NCBI GenBank assembly: GCA_964370165.1 | Contig: CAYJIG010000014.1 | Location: 1 to 39,337 of the forward strand | Source: JAAYCI01 sp964370165 | Lineage (GTDB): Bacteria; Bacillota; Clostridia; Oscillospirales; Ruminococcaceae | Reading direction: 5' to 3' | Length of the DNA: 39,337 bases | In this document: positions 15,660-23,652 of the stretch, piece after piece | How positions within the stretch are numbered: the first letter of the stretch is position 1 | How the letters are laid out: each line of letters begins with the position of its first letter | Made by a program: the position numbers and the translations under genes | Notes under the pieces: generated by a model | The model's database searches: none | What the model saw: only the letters and a program-made list of their open reading frames with translations | Told to the model about the DNA's origin: nothing

Positions 15660-16265
15660 ATGAGCTATTCATCAGAGCTTACAAAAGAGCGTATCCTGCA
15701 TTCCGCAAAAGAAGAGTTTTTAAACAAAGGGTTTATGGCATCAAATTTACGTGAAATCGCAAAAAATGCAAAGGTCACAACCGGTGCGTTGTATAACCAC
15801 TATAAAAGCAAAGAGGATTTGTTTGAGGTAATTGTCGGCGATTTTGCACAAGAGGTGCTTTTACTTTTCACAAAACTTCATGAAGAAGTTGGAGATAACT
15901 ATGATTTTGACAGCGCCGAAACCACTGAGGATATGGGCAAAGGAACATTTGCTGTTTTAGATCTGCTCTATAATAATTTCAAGCTTTCAAAACTTCTTTT
16001 TTCTTGCTCTACAGGCACAAAATACGAAAACTTTGTTGACAAAATGATAGAAGTGGAAGAGCGCTCCTCTATTAAAGCAGTAGAACGTGACAACTTTAAA
16101 CTAGATAAAATTAATCGGTTTTTTATTCATGTGATGTCTACATCCGGCATTACGAACATGCTTGAGGCTATCCACCATGACTTAACCCGAGAAGAAGCCT
16201 TTGAATATATCGCAAAAGTCCAACGATTTTATTATGCCGGAACCAAAGAAATATTAGGACAGTAG
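15660..16265 (+). CDS. TetR/AcrR-family transcriptional regulator
   Basis: The 201-aa protein has an N-terminal TetR helix-turn-helix: TKERILHSAKEEFLNKGF, LREIAKNAKVTTGALYNHYKSKEDL (residues about 8-50), with a helical ligand-binding C-terminal domain. GAGGTG lies 7 nt before the ATG at 15660. It lies between two operons that share its predicted operators and is presumably their repressor. The inducer is unknown. Confidence 0.92.
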   Translation: MSYSSELTKERILHSAKEEFLNKGFMASNLREIAKNAKVTTGALYNHYKSKEDLFEVIVGDFAQEVLLLFTKLHEEVGDNYDFDSAETTEDMGKGTFAVLDLLYNNFKLSKLLFSCSTGTKYENFVDKMIEVEERSSIKAVERDNFKLDKINRFFIHVMSTSGITNMLEAIHHDLTREEAFEYIAKVQRFYYAGTKEILGQ

Positions 16266-16285
16266 TCCTTTTATTTTTTAGCCTT

Positions 16286-16305
16286 GAGTTAGCGTGAACT
16301 AACTT
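16286..16305. promoter_or_regulatory. TetR-type operator C
   Basis: GAGTTAGCGTGAACTAACTT matches operators A and B in arms and spacing. It lies between the TetR stop and the first ABC gene, implying separate control of the transporter unit. Confidence 0.75.
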
Positions 16306-16355
16306 TATGTCGATATAAATTTAACTGATTTTATACAAAAAGGAGATATCAAACA

Positions 16356-18143
16356 ATGCAAAAAGAAAAACAAACACCGCTTTTACAAAGACTGTTTGTC
16401 TTTGCGGGAAAACACAGACATCTGACAACGCTTGGTATGGTTTTGTCGGGAGTTAGCGCTGTCATGACTATTTTGCCCATTATTTTCATATATTTGGGCG
16501 TAAAAGAAATTATTGACGCCTACCCAAACATAACTCTTACAGAAAGTATAGTGAGAAATGCCTGGCTTGCTGTAGGAAGTGCTATTGGTGCAATGCTGAT
16601 TTATTTGGCCGCCTTGATGTGTACACACATTGCAGCTTACCGTATAGCAACAAACATACGTAAAGCCGCACTGGGCCACATCATGAAACTACCTTTAGGT
16701 TTTTTCACCAGCATGGGTAGTGGCAAGCTACGTAGAATTATAAACGACAGCGCAGGGGCCACCGAAACATATCTTGCGCACCAGCTGCCGGATATTGTTG
16801 GGGCTTTAACTACGCCTATAGCCGTGATTATAGTTTTGTTTGTTTTCGATTGGCGTTTAGGGCTAATCAGTCTTGTTCCTCTTGTTTTGGCGGCAGTTGC
16901 GATGATGTCTGGCATGGGTAAAGATCAGCCCACACGTATAAAGCAATATCAATCGGCGCTGGAAAACATGAATAACGAGGCTACTGAATATGTGCGCGGA
17001 ATTCCTGTTGTAAAGACTTTTAACCAAAGTGTATTTTCGTTTGAGCGATTTAACAACATCATACAAACATACAAAAAATATGTTTCAGAGTATTCTTATC
17101 GCATGAGAATGCCGATGACGATGTTCCAAGTTTTTCTTGCAAGCACACCGATATTTTTAGTTATATCGTCTATTTTACTTATCAATGGCCAAAGCGATAT
17201 GATAATGTTCTTTCAAAGTTTCTTCTTTTATCTGATTTTTACACCGATTTCTTCACTGATGCTGATGAAAATCATGTGGGTGATGCAGCATTCCATGCTT
17301 GCAAGTGATGCATTAAATAGGATAGAGAGCTTACTGAATGAAAAGCCTTTAGAGGAGTCTGTTCATCCTAAAACTCCTGAAAACTCAGATGTCTCTATAG
17401 AAAATGTTTCCTTTACATACCCCGGCAATGATAACAAAGCTGTGGATAATGTCACAATGACTATAAAGCAAGGGCAAACTGTTGCGTTTGTGGGTCCATC
17501 CGGTGGTGGCAAAACCACCCTTGCCACCCTCATTCCACGTTTTTGGGATGTGGACAGCGGCAGCATCAAAATCGGTAATGTAGATGTGCGAGACATTGCC
17601 GGTTCTGAGCTGATGAAGCATATATCGTTTGTGTTTCAAAACACTAATCTTTACAAAGCCAGTATTATAGACAATCTACGTGAAGGAAAGCCGGACGCTA
17701 CCATCCAAGAAGTGAACGCAGCCCTTAAAGCCGCAAGATGCGAGGATATCATAGCAAAGCTTCCAAACGGGCTTGACACTATCTACGGCACAAAAGGCGT
17801 TTATCTCTCGGGCGGCGAAGCACAACGTATCGCACTTGCAAGAGCAATTTTACGTGATGCACCAATCATTTTACTTGATGAAGCCACAGCTTTTGCCGAT
17901 CCTGAAAACGAGCATCAAATTCAGCTTGCAATGAGCGAGCTTACAAAAGGTAAAACTGTGCTGATGATTGCACACCGGCTATCCACCATTAAAAACGCCG
18001 ACTCGATCTATGTCTTGGCAGACGGAAAAATCAAAGAGCACGGCACACATAAAGAACTTGTAGCTGAAAACGGACTGTACAACGAAATGTGGCAAGAATA
18101 TAACAATGCCTTTATTTGGAACGAAAGCGAGGTGTCCGCATAA
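16356..18143 (+). CDS. ABC transporter half (exporter fold, YbtP/IrtA-like)
   Basis: The 595-aa fusion has six transmembrane helices (about 20-320) and a C-terminal ATPase: Walker A GPSGGGKTT (about 379), signature LSGGEAQR (about 485), Walker B IILLDEAT. The D-loop region reads DEATAFADPENE rather than the usual DEATSALD, as I recall for the YbtPQ/IrtAB branch, whose exporter-fold dimers import ferric siderophores. It is co-transcribed with the next gene (ATG overlaps its stop), which supplies the other half. Import of a metallophore is inference; a drug exporter is the main alternative. Confidence 0.88.
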   Translation: MQKEKQTPLLQRLFVFAGKHRHLTTLGMVLSGVSAVMTILPIIFIYLGVKEIIDAYPNITLTESIVRNAWLAVGSAIGAMLIYLAALMCTHIAAYRIATNIRKAALGHIMKLPLGFFTSMGSGKLRRIINDSAGATETYLAHQLPDIVGALTTPIAVIIVLFVFDWRLGLISLVPLVLAAVAMMSGMGKDQPTRIKQYQSALENMNNEATEYVRGIPVVKTFNQSVFSFERFNNIIQTYKKYVSEYSYRMRMPMTMFQVFLASTPIFLVISSILLINGQSDMIMFFQSFFFYLIFTPISSLMLMKIMWVMQHSMLASDALNRIESLLNEKPLEESVHPKTPENSDVSIENVSFTYPGNDNKAVDNVTMTIKQGQTVAFVGPSGGGKTTLATLIPRFWDVDSGSIKIGNVDVRDIAGSELMKHISFVFQNTNLYKASIIDNLREGKPDATIQEVNAALKAARCEDIIAKLPNGLDTIYGTKGVYLSGGEAQRIALARAILRDAPIILLDEATAFADPENEHQIQLAMSELTKGKTVLMIAHRLSTIKNADSIYVLADGKIKEHGTHKELVAENGLYNEMWQEYNNAFIWNESEVSA

Positions 18144-19888
18144 TGAAAAACTTCTTACAAAAAACTTTTGCACTGACCGATAAAGGTGCAAGCGAACTTT
18201 TAAAAGCAAGCATTATCACTGTTGTCATAAATCTTGCCATTATGTCTGTAAGTGCAATTTCTTATTACTTCATGCAAGATACTTTATTGCCTATTTTAGA
18301 AGACTCCAGCCCAGTGTACACCATGCTATTATATGCGGGATATGCAATCTTCACTTTAGTACTGCTGGCAATATTATATTATTTTCAGTATAACTTTTGC
18401 TATATTTCAGCGTACGCCGAAAGCGCAAACATGCGTATTTCTTTAGCCGAAACACTTCGTAAATTACCTCTTTCATTCTTTGGCAAAAAGGATTTATCAG
18501 ACGTCACAAACACCGTCATGGGTGATGTAACCATGATGGAAAACGCTTTTTCACACTTTATTCCCGGGTTTATCGGCTCGATAATTTCCACTATCATTAT
18601 GGGCTTTGGCATGTTTTTCTTTGACTGGAGGCTTGCGCTGTCCCTCACCTGGGTAATTCCTGTGTCTTTCTTGCTGACTTTTGCCAGCAAAAAATTGCAA
18701 ACTTATTTTGTCTTAAAGACAAAAGCAATCCAGCTGACATATCTTGATAAAATCCAAGAATGCCTTGAAAATGTAAAAGACATCAAGGCAAACAACCGCG
18801 AGGATACCCACCTACGCACTATGAACACCCATTTTGACGACTATGAAAAAGCAAGCATTAAGTCCGAATTTGTGATGGGTAGCTTTATAAATTTATCTCA
18901 AATGATACTAAAAGTGGGAATCGCCACCACCATGATTGTCGGTGTGACGCTACTGGCAAGCGGTGAAATCCCACTGCTGACATTCCTTGTGTTTTTAATG
19001 ATAGCTTCAAGAATATATGACCCCCTCGCAGGAGCACTGGTGAACCTCGGTGGAATATTCATCTCGCTAAAAAGTGTTGACAGAATGAAAGAATTCCAAA
19101 ACACAAAAATTCAAACCGGTAACGAGGCAATGTCACCCAAAGGATATGATATTAGTTTTACCGATGTCAATTTTTCTTACGACACAAGCGAAACCGTGCT
19201 AAATGGCGTTAATTTCACCGCAAAGCAGGGCGAAGTCACCGCGCTTGTAGGGCCTTCCGGCGGTGGTAAAACCACCGCAATGAAGCTTGCGGCAAGGTTT
19301 TGGGATATAGACAACGGAAAAGTGACCATAGGTGGCGAAGACGTGAACTGCATAGAGCCTGAAGTGCTGCTTAAAGAAATTTCAATTGTGTTCCAAGACG
19401 TGACTTTATTCAACAACACCGTGATGGAAAACATCCGTATAGGTAGAAAAGGCGCTACAGACGACGAAGTTATAGCTGCCGCCAAAAACGCGATGTGCCA
19501 TGATTTTATCACCGGTATGCCCGACGGGTATAACACACTTATAGGCGAAAACGGGTCTAAACTTTCAGGTGGTGAGCGCCAAAGGCTGTCTATAGCACGA
19601 GCACTTTTGAAGGATGCACCCATTGTGCTTTTAGACGAGGCCACCTCATCTCTAGACATTCAAAACGAAAGCAAAGTACAAAAGGCTATCTCGAAGCTGA
19701 CAAAAGACAAAACAGTTATTGTAATTGCGCATAGGATGAGGACTATTGCCGGCGCGGATAAAATTGTACTGCTGAAAGACGGTAAAGTGTCGGCCGAGGG
19801 AACACACGGCGAAATGCTGAAACTGTCTAAAGACTACGAAAACATGATAAGGCTACAAACAGAAAGCGCAAAATGGGCGCTTGCCTAA
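18143..19888 (+). CDS. ABC transporter half (exporter fold, YbtQ/IrtB-like)
   Basis: The 581-aa protein has the same layout: six helices, then an ATPase with Walker A GPSGGGKTT (about 370), signature LSGGERQR and Walker B IVLLDEATSSLD, H-loop IAHRM. Start and upstream stop overlap as TAATG (18141-18145), so translation is coupled. It forms a heterodimer with the preceding protein. An in-frame upstream start at 18116 lies inside the previous gene and is not needed, since GAGGTG precedes 18143. Confidence 0.9.
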   Translation: MKNFLQKTFALTDKGASELLKASIITVVINLAIMSVSAISYYFMQDTLLPILEDSSPVYTMLLYAGYAIFTLVLLAILYYFQYNFCYISAYAESANMRISLAETLRKLPLSFFGKKDLSDVTNTVMGDVTMMENAFSHFIPGFIGSIISTIIMGFGMFFFDWRLALSLTWVIPVSFLLTFASKKLQTYFVLKTKAIQLTYLDKIQECLENVKDIKANNREDTHLRTMNTHFDDYEKASIKSEFVMGSFINLSQMILKVGIATTMIVGVTLLASGEIPLLTFLVFLMIASRIYDPLAGALVNLGGIFISLKSVDRMKEFQNTKIQTGNEAMSPKGYDISFTDVNFSYDTSETVLNGVNFTAKQGEVTALVGPSGGGKTTAMKLAARFWDIDNGKVTIGGEDVNCIEPEVLLKEISIVFQDVTLFNNTVMENIRIGRKGATDDEVIAAAKNAMCHDFITGMPDGYNTLIGENGSKLSGGERQRLSIARALLKDAPIVLLDEATSSLDIQNESKVQKAISKLTKDKTVIVIAHRMRTIAGADKIVLLKDGKVSAEGTHGEMLKLSKDYENMIRLQTESAKWALA

Positions 19889-19898
19889 GGAGGATGAA

Positions 19899-20507
19899 AT
19901 GGCAAAAAATCAATTCTTGTCGCAGGCAAGAACACACTTGATAAAAGTTTACGGGCAAGGCATCGGTGAAAAAATATCAGACGCGTCTATCGTGCGATTT
20001 TCAGAGCTCTGCAAGGAAAATGAATACGAACCACAGGCGATGCACCCACATACCCACGTGAAAATTTATCCTTGCATAGCTGTTTTAGATGCGCAAATAC
20101 GAAACGGAATCAGCCGCGAAGATGCGCTTGCATTTATGTTTTCTTTTATAAAATTGAGAAGCGACAGTGCCGCGAAAATAGTGAAAAAATTCATGAAGAT
20201 ACCCTTTGTTTATAAAAAAATGCCTGTGATGTTTGGCAACATGACAAAGAAAAAGTTTGGAAAAAAGCAAAATTTCGATGCTGTTTTTCATGAAATTTCA
20301 AGCAAAAAAATGCATTTTGATATGACAAAGTGTCCATATAGCGACATTTGCACAAAATATGGATACCCTGAGATCACAAAAGCATTTTGTAGGGGCGATG
20401 ATATAATATACGGTGATATGCACCCGAAGCTTGTTTGGGGTAGAACTAAAACTATAGGCGACGGCGATGACGTTTGTAATTTTTTGCTCACGGTAGAAGA
20501 GCATTAA
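19899..20507 (+). CDS. L-2-amino-thiazoline-4-carboxylic acid hydrolase-like protein
   Basis: The 202-aa protein carries the pattern of the ATC-hydrolase family: KCPYSDICTKYG, PEITKAFCRGDD, and LVWGRTKTIGDGDDVCNF near the C-terminus, with three conserved Cys and the R-T-x-x-x-GD block. Characterised members open the thiazoline ring of ATC to give N-carbamoyl-cysteine. It starts 10 bp after the ABC pair behind AAGGAGG, so it belongs to that operon. Its association with a YbtPQ-like transporter suggests action on an imported thiazoline-type metallophore or breakdown product; this is inference. Confidence 0.78.
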   Translation: MAKNQFLSQARTHLIKVYGQGIGEKISDASIVRFSELCKENEYEPQAMHPHTHVKIYPCIAVLDAQIRNGISREDALAFMFSFIKLRSDSAAKIVKKFMKIPFVYKKMPVMFGNMTKKKFGKKQNFDAVFHEISSKKMHFDMTKCPYSDICTKYGYPEITKAFCRGDDIIYGDMHPKLVWGRTKTIGDGDDVCNFLLTVEEH

Positions 20508-20518
20508 CCACTAACACA

Positions 20519-20553
20519 AATGCCGGTCAAGCTTAAAAAGCTTGACCGGCATT
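20519..20553. terminator. Bidirectional terminator between the ABC operon and the decarboxylase genes
   Basis: A perfect 16-bp stem (20519-20534 with 20538-20553) closes a 3-nt AAA loop. It lies between converging genes and has short A/T tracts on both sides. Confidence 0.85.
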
Positions 20554-20568
20554 AAAACTTTAGATGTT

Positions 20569-20682
20569 TTATTTAACTGTAGTGATTTTTTGTAGCAATG
20601 TAATGACGCCAATAATCATTCCCATCACGACAAAAATACCCAGCATCCCAAATATCATCACCTGCATTGCGCTCGCTATCAT
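20569..20682 (-). CDS. 37-aa OadG-like small sodium-pump subunit
   Basis: A 37-codon ORF, short but well formed: AGGAGG precedes the ATG, and the product is a single hydrophobic helix (QVMIFGMLGIFVVMGMIIGVITLL) with a basic end. Its size, hydrophobic pattern and place 28 bp after the decarboxylase beta gene match OadG-related small subunits, which help assemble membrane Na+-pumping decarboxylases. Confidence 0.75.
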   Translation of the reverse strand: MIASAMQVMIFGMLGIFVVMGMIIGVITLLQKITTVK

Positions 20683-20710
20683 AATAGTCCTCCTGTAGCG
20701 TTTTTATGGT

Positions 20711-21880
20711 TTATTTTGCTATCAAATTCAGTATCAGTCCGCCTGCGATAACCGAGGCTATCTGCCCACCTACGTTCACGCCTGCCGCATGCATTAAAAG
20801 GAAATTTTGTGGGTCTTCTTCAAGGCCCATTTTGTGTATAACACGGCTGGACATTGGAAAAGCCGATATTCCACACGCGCCTATCATTGGGTTAACCTTA
20901 CTTTTCACAAACAAGTTAAGGAACTTTGCAAAAAGTACACCGCCTATGGTATCCATCACAAACGCTACCATACCCAGCGCCATGATGATTAACGTGCCGA
21001 CGTTCAAGAACAAATCTGCTTGCATCTTCACAGCTACCGTAATACCAAGGAAAATGGTGATTAAATTCGCTAGGTTATTTTGCGCTGTTTCAGATAAGCT
21101 GTTCAGCACACCACACTCACGAATCAAGTTGCCAAACATTAAGAACCCGACAAGGGCCACACTGCGTGGTGCAATCAAGCCCGCTATCACTGTTACTACT
21201 ATGGGGAACAAAATACGGATGGGTTTGCCTACTTCGGACACTTCATACGGCATCTTGATTTTGCGTTCTTTTTTTGTAGTGATTAGCTTTATGCACGGTG
21301 GCTGAATGATAGGTACCAGAGCCATGTAGCTGTATGCCGCCACTATGATAGCGCCCACGTACTGTGTTTGATAGTAGTTTGCCACAAAAATAGCAGTTGG
21401 GCCGTCTGCTGCGCCGATGATTGCCACCGATGCCGCATCTTGCAGGCTGAACACGTCAGGATAAAAGTTTCCGATGATGGCCGCAACCATCAATGTGAAG
21501 AATATTCCAAACTGCGCCGCTGCACCAAACAATAACAGTTTCGGGTTTTTGAGAAGTGGCCCGAAATCAATCATGGCCCCGATACCGATAAACAACAGAA
21601 GCGGGAACAGCTCGTTTGCAATGCCTGCATCAAAAAGCACGCTTAGTGCGCCTTCTTCTGTAGCTCCGTCTATCACCTGGGTTACTGCGCCTGAAAAAGG
21701 TAAATTTACCAAAATAGCGCCAAAGCCCATCGGCAACAAAAGCGATGGTTCCATGTTTCGCTTGATAGCTAAGAAAATCAATATGCCGCCAATAGACCAC
21801 ATGATTACCATTTTAATGGCATCCATTGGTGTCAGCGCAAATATTGAACCAAAAATAGAATACAAAAAATTCTCTACCAT
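20711..21880 (-). CDS. Na+-translocating decarboxylase beta subunit (OadB/MmdB/GcdB type)
   Basis: The 389-aa polytopic protein matches the beta subunit family: LLLPMGFGAILVNLPFSG, IDFGPLLKNPKLLLFGAAAQFGIF, ADGPTAIFVANYY, NPMIGACGISAFPMSSRV and HAAGVNVGGQIASVIAGG. It couples decarboxylation of a biotin-bound carboxyl group to Na+ export. No carboxyltransferase alpha subunit or biotin carrier lies in the window, so the substrate (oxaloacetate, methylmalonyl-CoA or glutaconyl-CoA) cannot be told. The ATG at 21880 has AAAGGGA about 10 nt upstream. Confidence 0.92.
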   Translation of the reverse strand: MVENFLYSIFGSIFALTPMDAIKMVIMWSIGGILIFLAIKRNMEPSLLLPMGFGAILVNLPFSGAVTQVIDGATEEGALSVLFDAGIANELFPLLLFIGIGAMIDFGPLLKNPKLLLFGAAAQFGIFFTLMVAAIIGNFYPDVFSLQDAASVAIIGAADGPTAIFVANYYQTQYVGAIIVAAYSYMALVPIIQPPCIKLITTKKERKIKMPYEVSEVGKPIRILFPIVVTVIAGLIAPRSVALVGFLMFGNLIRECGVLNSLSETAQNNLANLITIFLGITVAVKMQADLFLNVGTLIIMALGMVAFVMDTIGGVLFAKFLNLFVKSKVNPMIGACGISAFPMSSRVIHKMGLEEDPQNFLLMHAAGVNVGGQIASVIAGGLILNLIAK

Positions 21881-21954
21881 ACCGTTTGTTTCCCTTTAAA
21901 TATAATATTTATTTAATATACGATTTGTGTTTTATATCAAATATCTGAATTAAC

Positions 21955-22896
21955 TCAGTGTTTCCACCATCGCTTTAAATATGCCAGTACATCTTCATAC
22001 ACATCATATCGGTTTGTTTCATTCAACACCTCGTGGCGTGCATCTTGATACGTGATATACTCCACGTTGCTCACGCCGGCTTTGCGAAGTATTTTTCGCA
22101 CCTCGTTTGTGCCGTTAGCATAGTCACCCACCGGGTCTTCCGAGCCTTGAATCATCATGATAGGCATGTTTTTCCGGATGGTAGACGCCCATTGTTCCCC
22201 CGACACTTCCTGCAAAATAGCAAAAAGCTGGGAAAATCCACTTAATGTAAACCTGAAAGTGCATAAAGGATCGGCCCTGTATGCGTCCACAATCTTTTCG
22301 TCACGCGAAAGCCAGTCGCTGGGTGTGCGTGGGTTTGGAATGCGCTTTTGGTAGCTTCCAAACGCCATTTTGTCTACCACCCGAGAGCGGTGCCGCATGC
22401 CCAGCATTTTTATCATCCCATTCACCATCGATATGGCGGAATGAATTTTGATATTTGTTCCGGCAGTGCCACTAATAATTAGGCCATCTATGGTAGACGG
22501 CCATTTTGTAGCGTATCTGCGCGCATAAAAACTGCCCATGCTATGTCCTAAAAGCACTACCGGTAACTTAGGGAAAATTTCATGGATTTTTTCGTTCATG
22601 GTGTGCATATCACTAAGCACATCCATCCTGCCGTCTTTGTTGTAATAATACCCAAGGTCCTTCTCGTTTTGTACAGACGCTCCATGTCCTAAATGGTCGT
22701 TTCCGCAAACAGCAATACCACCAGCGGTTAAAAAGGTGGCAAATTCTTCGTAACGGCGTATATATTCACACATTCCGTGGGAAATTTGAAGCACACAAAA
22801 CGGCGCTACATAAGGGTTTGAGTATATATATCCTGCGATTTTAGAGTGCCCGTCGGCAGAATCAAACCATATGTCTCTTCTCACGAGTGGCGGCAA
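21955..22896 (-). CDS. Alpha/beta hydrolase, monoacylglycerol-lipase/lysophospholipase-like
   Basis: The 313-aa protein has the oxyanion segment ISHGMCEYIRRY, nucleophile elbow GHSMGS (Ser119), acid Asp254 (GSEDPVGDY) and His288 (DARHEVLNE), the full triad of the Hydrolase_4 group that cleaves lipid esters. There is no signal peptide, so it is cytoplasmic. The start is a TTG at 22896 with GGGGGAG 7 nt upstream. Its 5' end overlaps the HAD gene by 35 nt. Its actual substrate is unknown. Confidence 0.87.
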   Translation of the reverse strand: MPPLVRRDIWFDSADGHSKIAGYIYSNPYVAPFCVLQISHGMCEYIRRYEEFATFLTAGGIAVCGNDHLGHGASVQNEKDLGYYYNKDGRMDVLSDMHTMNEKIHEIFPKLPVVLLGHSMGSFYARRYATKWPSTIDGLIISGTAGTNIKIHSAISMVNGMIKMLGMRHRSRVVDKMAFGSYQKRIPNPRTPSDWLSRDEKIVDAYRADPLCTFRFTLSGFSQLFAILQEVSGEQWASTIRKNMPIMMIQGSEDPVGDYANGTNEVRKILRKAGVSNVEYITYQDARHEVLNETNRYDVYEDVLAYLKRWWKH

Positions 22897-23602
22897 TTTT
22901 CAGCTCCCCCTCTCCCACTGCTACCAGCTTTAGTCCCATATAACTGTCCACTACAAAAGTAGGTTTGATGTTTGTGGTGTTTTCGAGATTTTTAAAATTC
23001 AACCAACATGTGTCTATTTTGGCGTTTTGTCCGCCTTTAATGTCGGCCGATAGTGAATCTCCCACCATCAAAACACGATTGCGATTTTTAATGCCCAGCT
23101 TTTGTAAGGCTATGTCGAAAAATTTTGGCGAGGGTTTTGTTACCCCTATTTTTTCACTGATGAAAATTTCATCAAAATATGGTAATAAGCCGCTCTTTTC
23201 AAGTCTTTCCATTTGCACTTTGTATGTTCCGTTGCTGGCCGCCGCCAACGTGCAAAACTCAGAAAGCTCTTCTAATATCTCTTTTGCGCCGGGATAGGTC
23301 ACCGCAGAAGCGGCCAGACGTGCCGTATAATCATTGTTCATTTTGATGGGATCTGCTTTTGCGCCTAATTTTTCAAGCAATAAAGAAAACCTATGTTTCA
23401 TAAGTTGATCTTTTTTGATTTTACGTTGTTCAAGGTCTTGCCATAAATTTTGATTGATCTGTGAATAAGTGGCCACTGTATCATCGTCAAACGGCAAAGA
23501 AAACGCCTGTAAGGTTTCTACTATTGCTTCTTTTTCCGCTAAGTCAAAGTCTAATAACGTGCCGTCTAAATCAATCAACAGGCAAGCGTAATTCGCTGCC
23601 AT
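22862..23602 (-). CDS. HAD-family hydrolase, YjjG-like
   Basis: The 246-aa protein has HAD motif I DLDGTLLDF (Asp nucleophile at residue 11), motif II AASNGT, motif III with KPSPKFF, and motif IV GDSLSADIKGG. This layout fits the YjjG (noncanonical pyrimidine nucleotidase) subgroup, which dephosphorylates nucleoside monophosphates. GGAGG precedes the ATG. It overlaps the downstream lipase-like gene, so the two are co-translated. Confidence 0.88.
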   Translation of the reverse strand: MAANYACLLIDLDGTLLDFDLAEKEAIVETLQAFSLPFDDDTVATYSQINQNLWQDLEQRKIKKDQLMKHRFSLLLEKLGAKADPIKMNNDYTARLAASAVTYPGAKEILEELSEFCTLAAASNGTYKVQMERLEKSGLLPYFDEIFISEKIGVTKPSPKFFDIALQKLGIKNRNRVLMVGDSLSADIKGGQNAKIDTCWLNFKNLENTTNIKPTFVVDSYMGLKLVAVGEGELKIAATREKRHMV

Positions 23603-23652
23603 ATGTGTTCCTCCGTTTGTGCATCATCCGGTAGAGTCAATCAAACTCCACT

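Noticed and set aside
20706..21305. 199-aa forward ORF
   Set aside because: It is antisense to the decarboxylase beta subunit and has no ribosome site.
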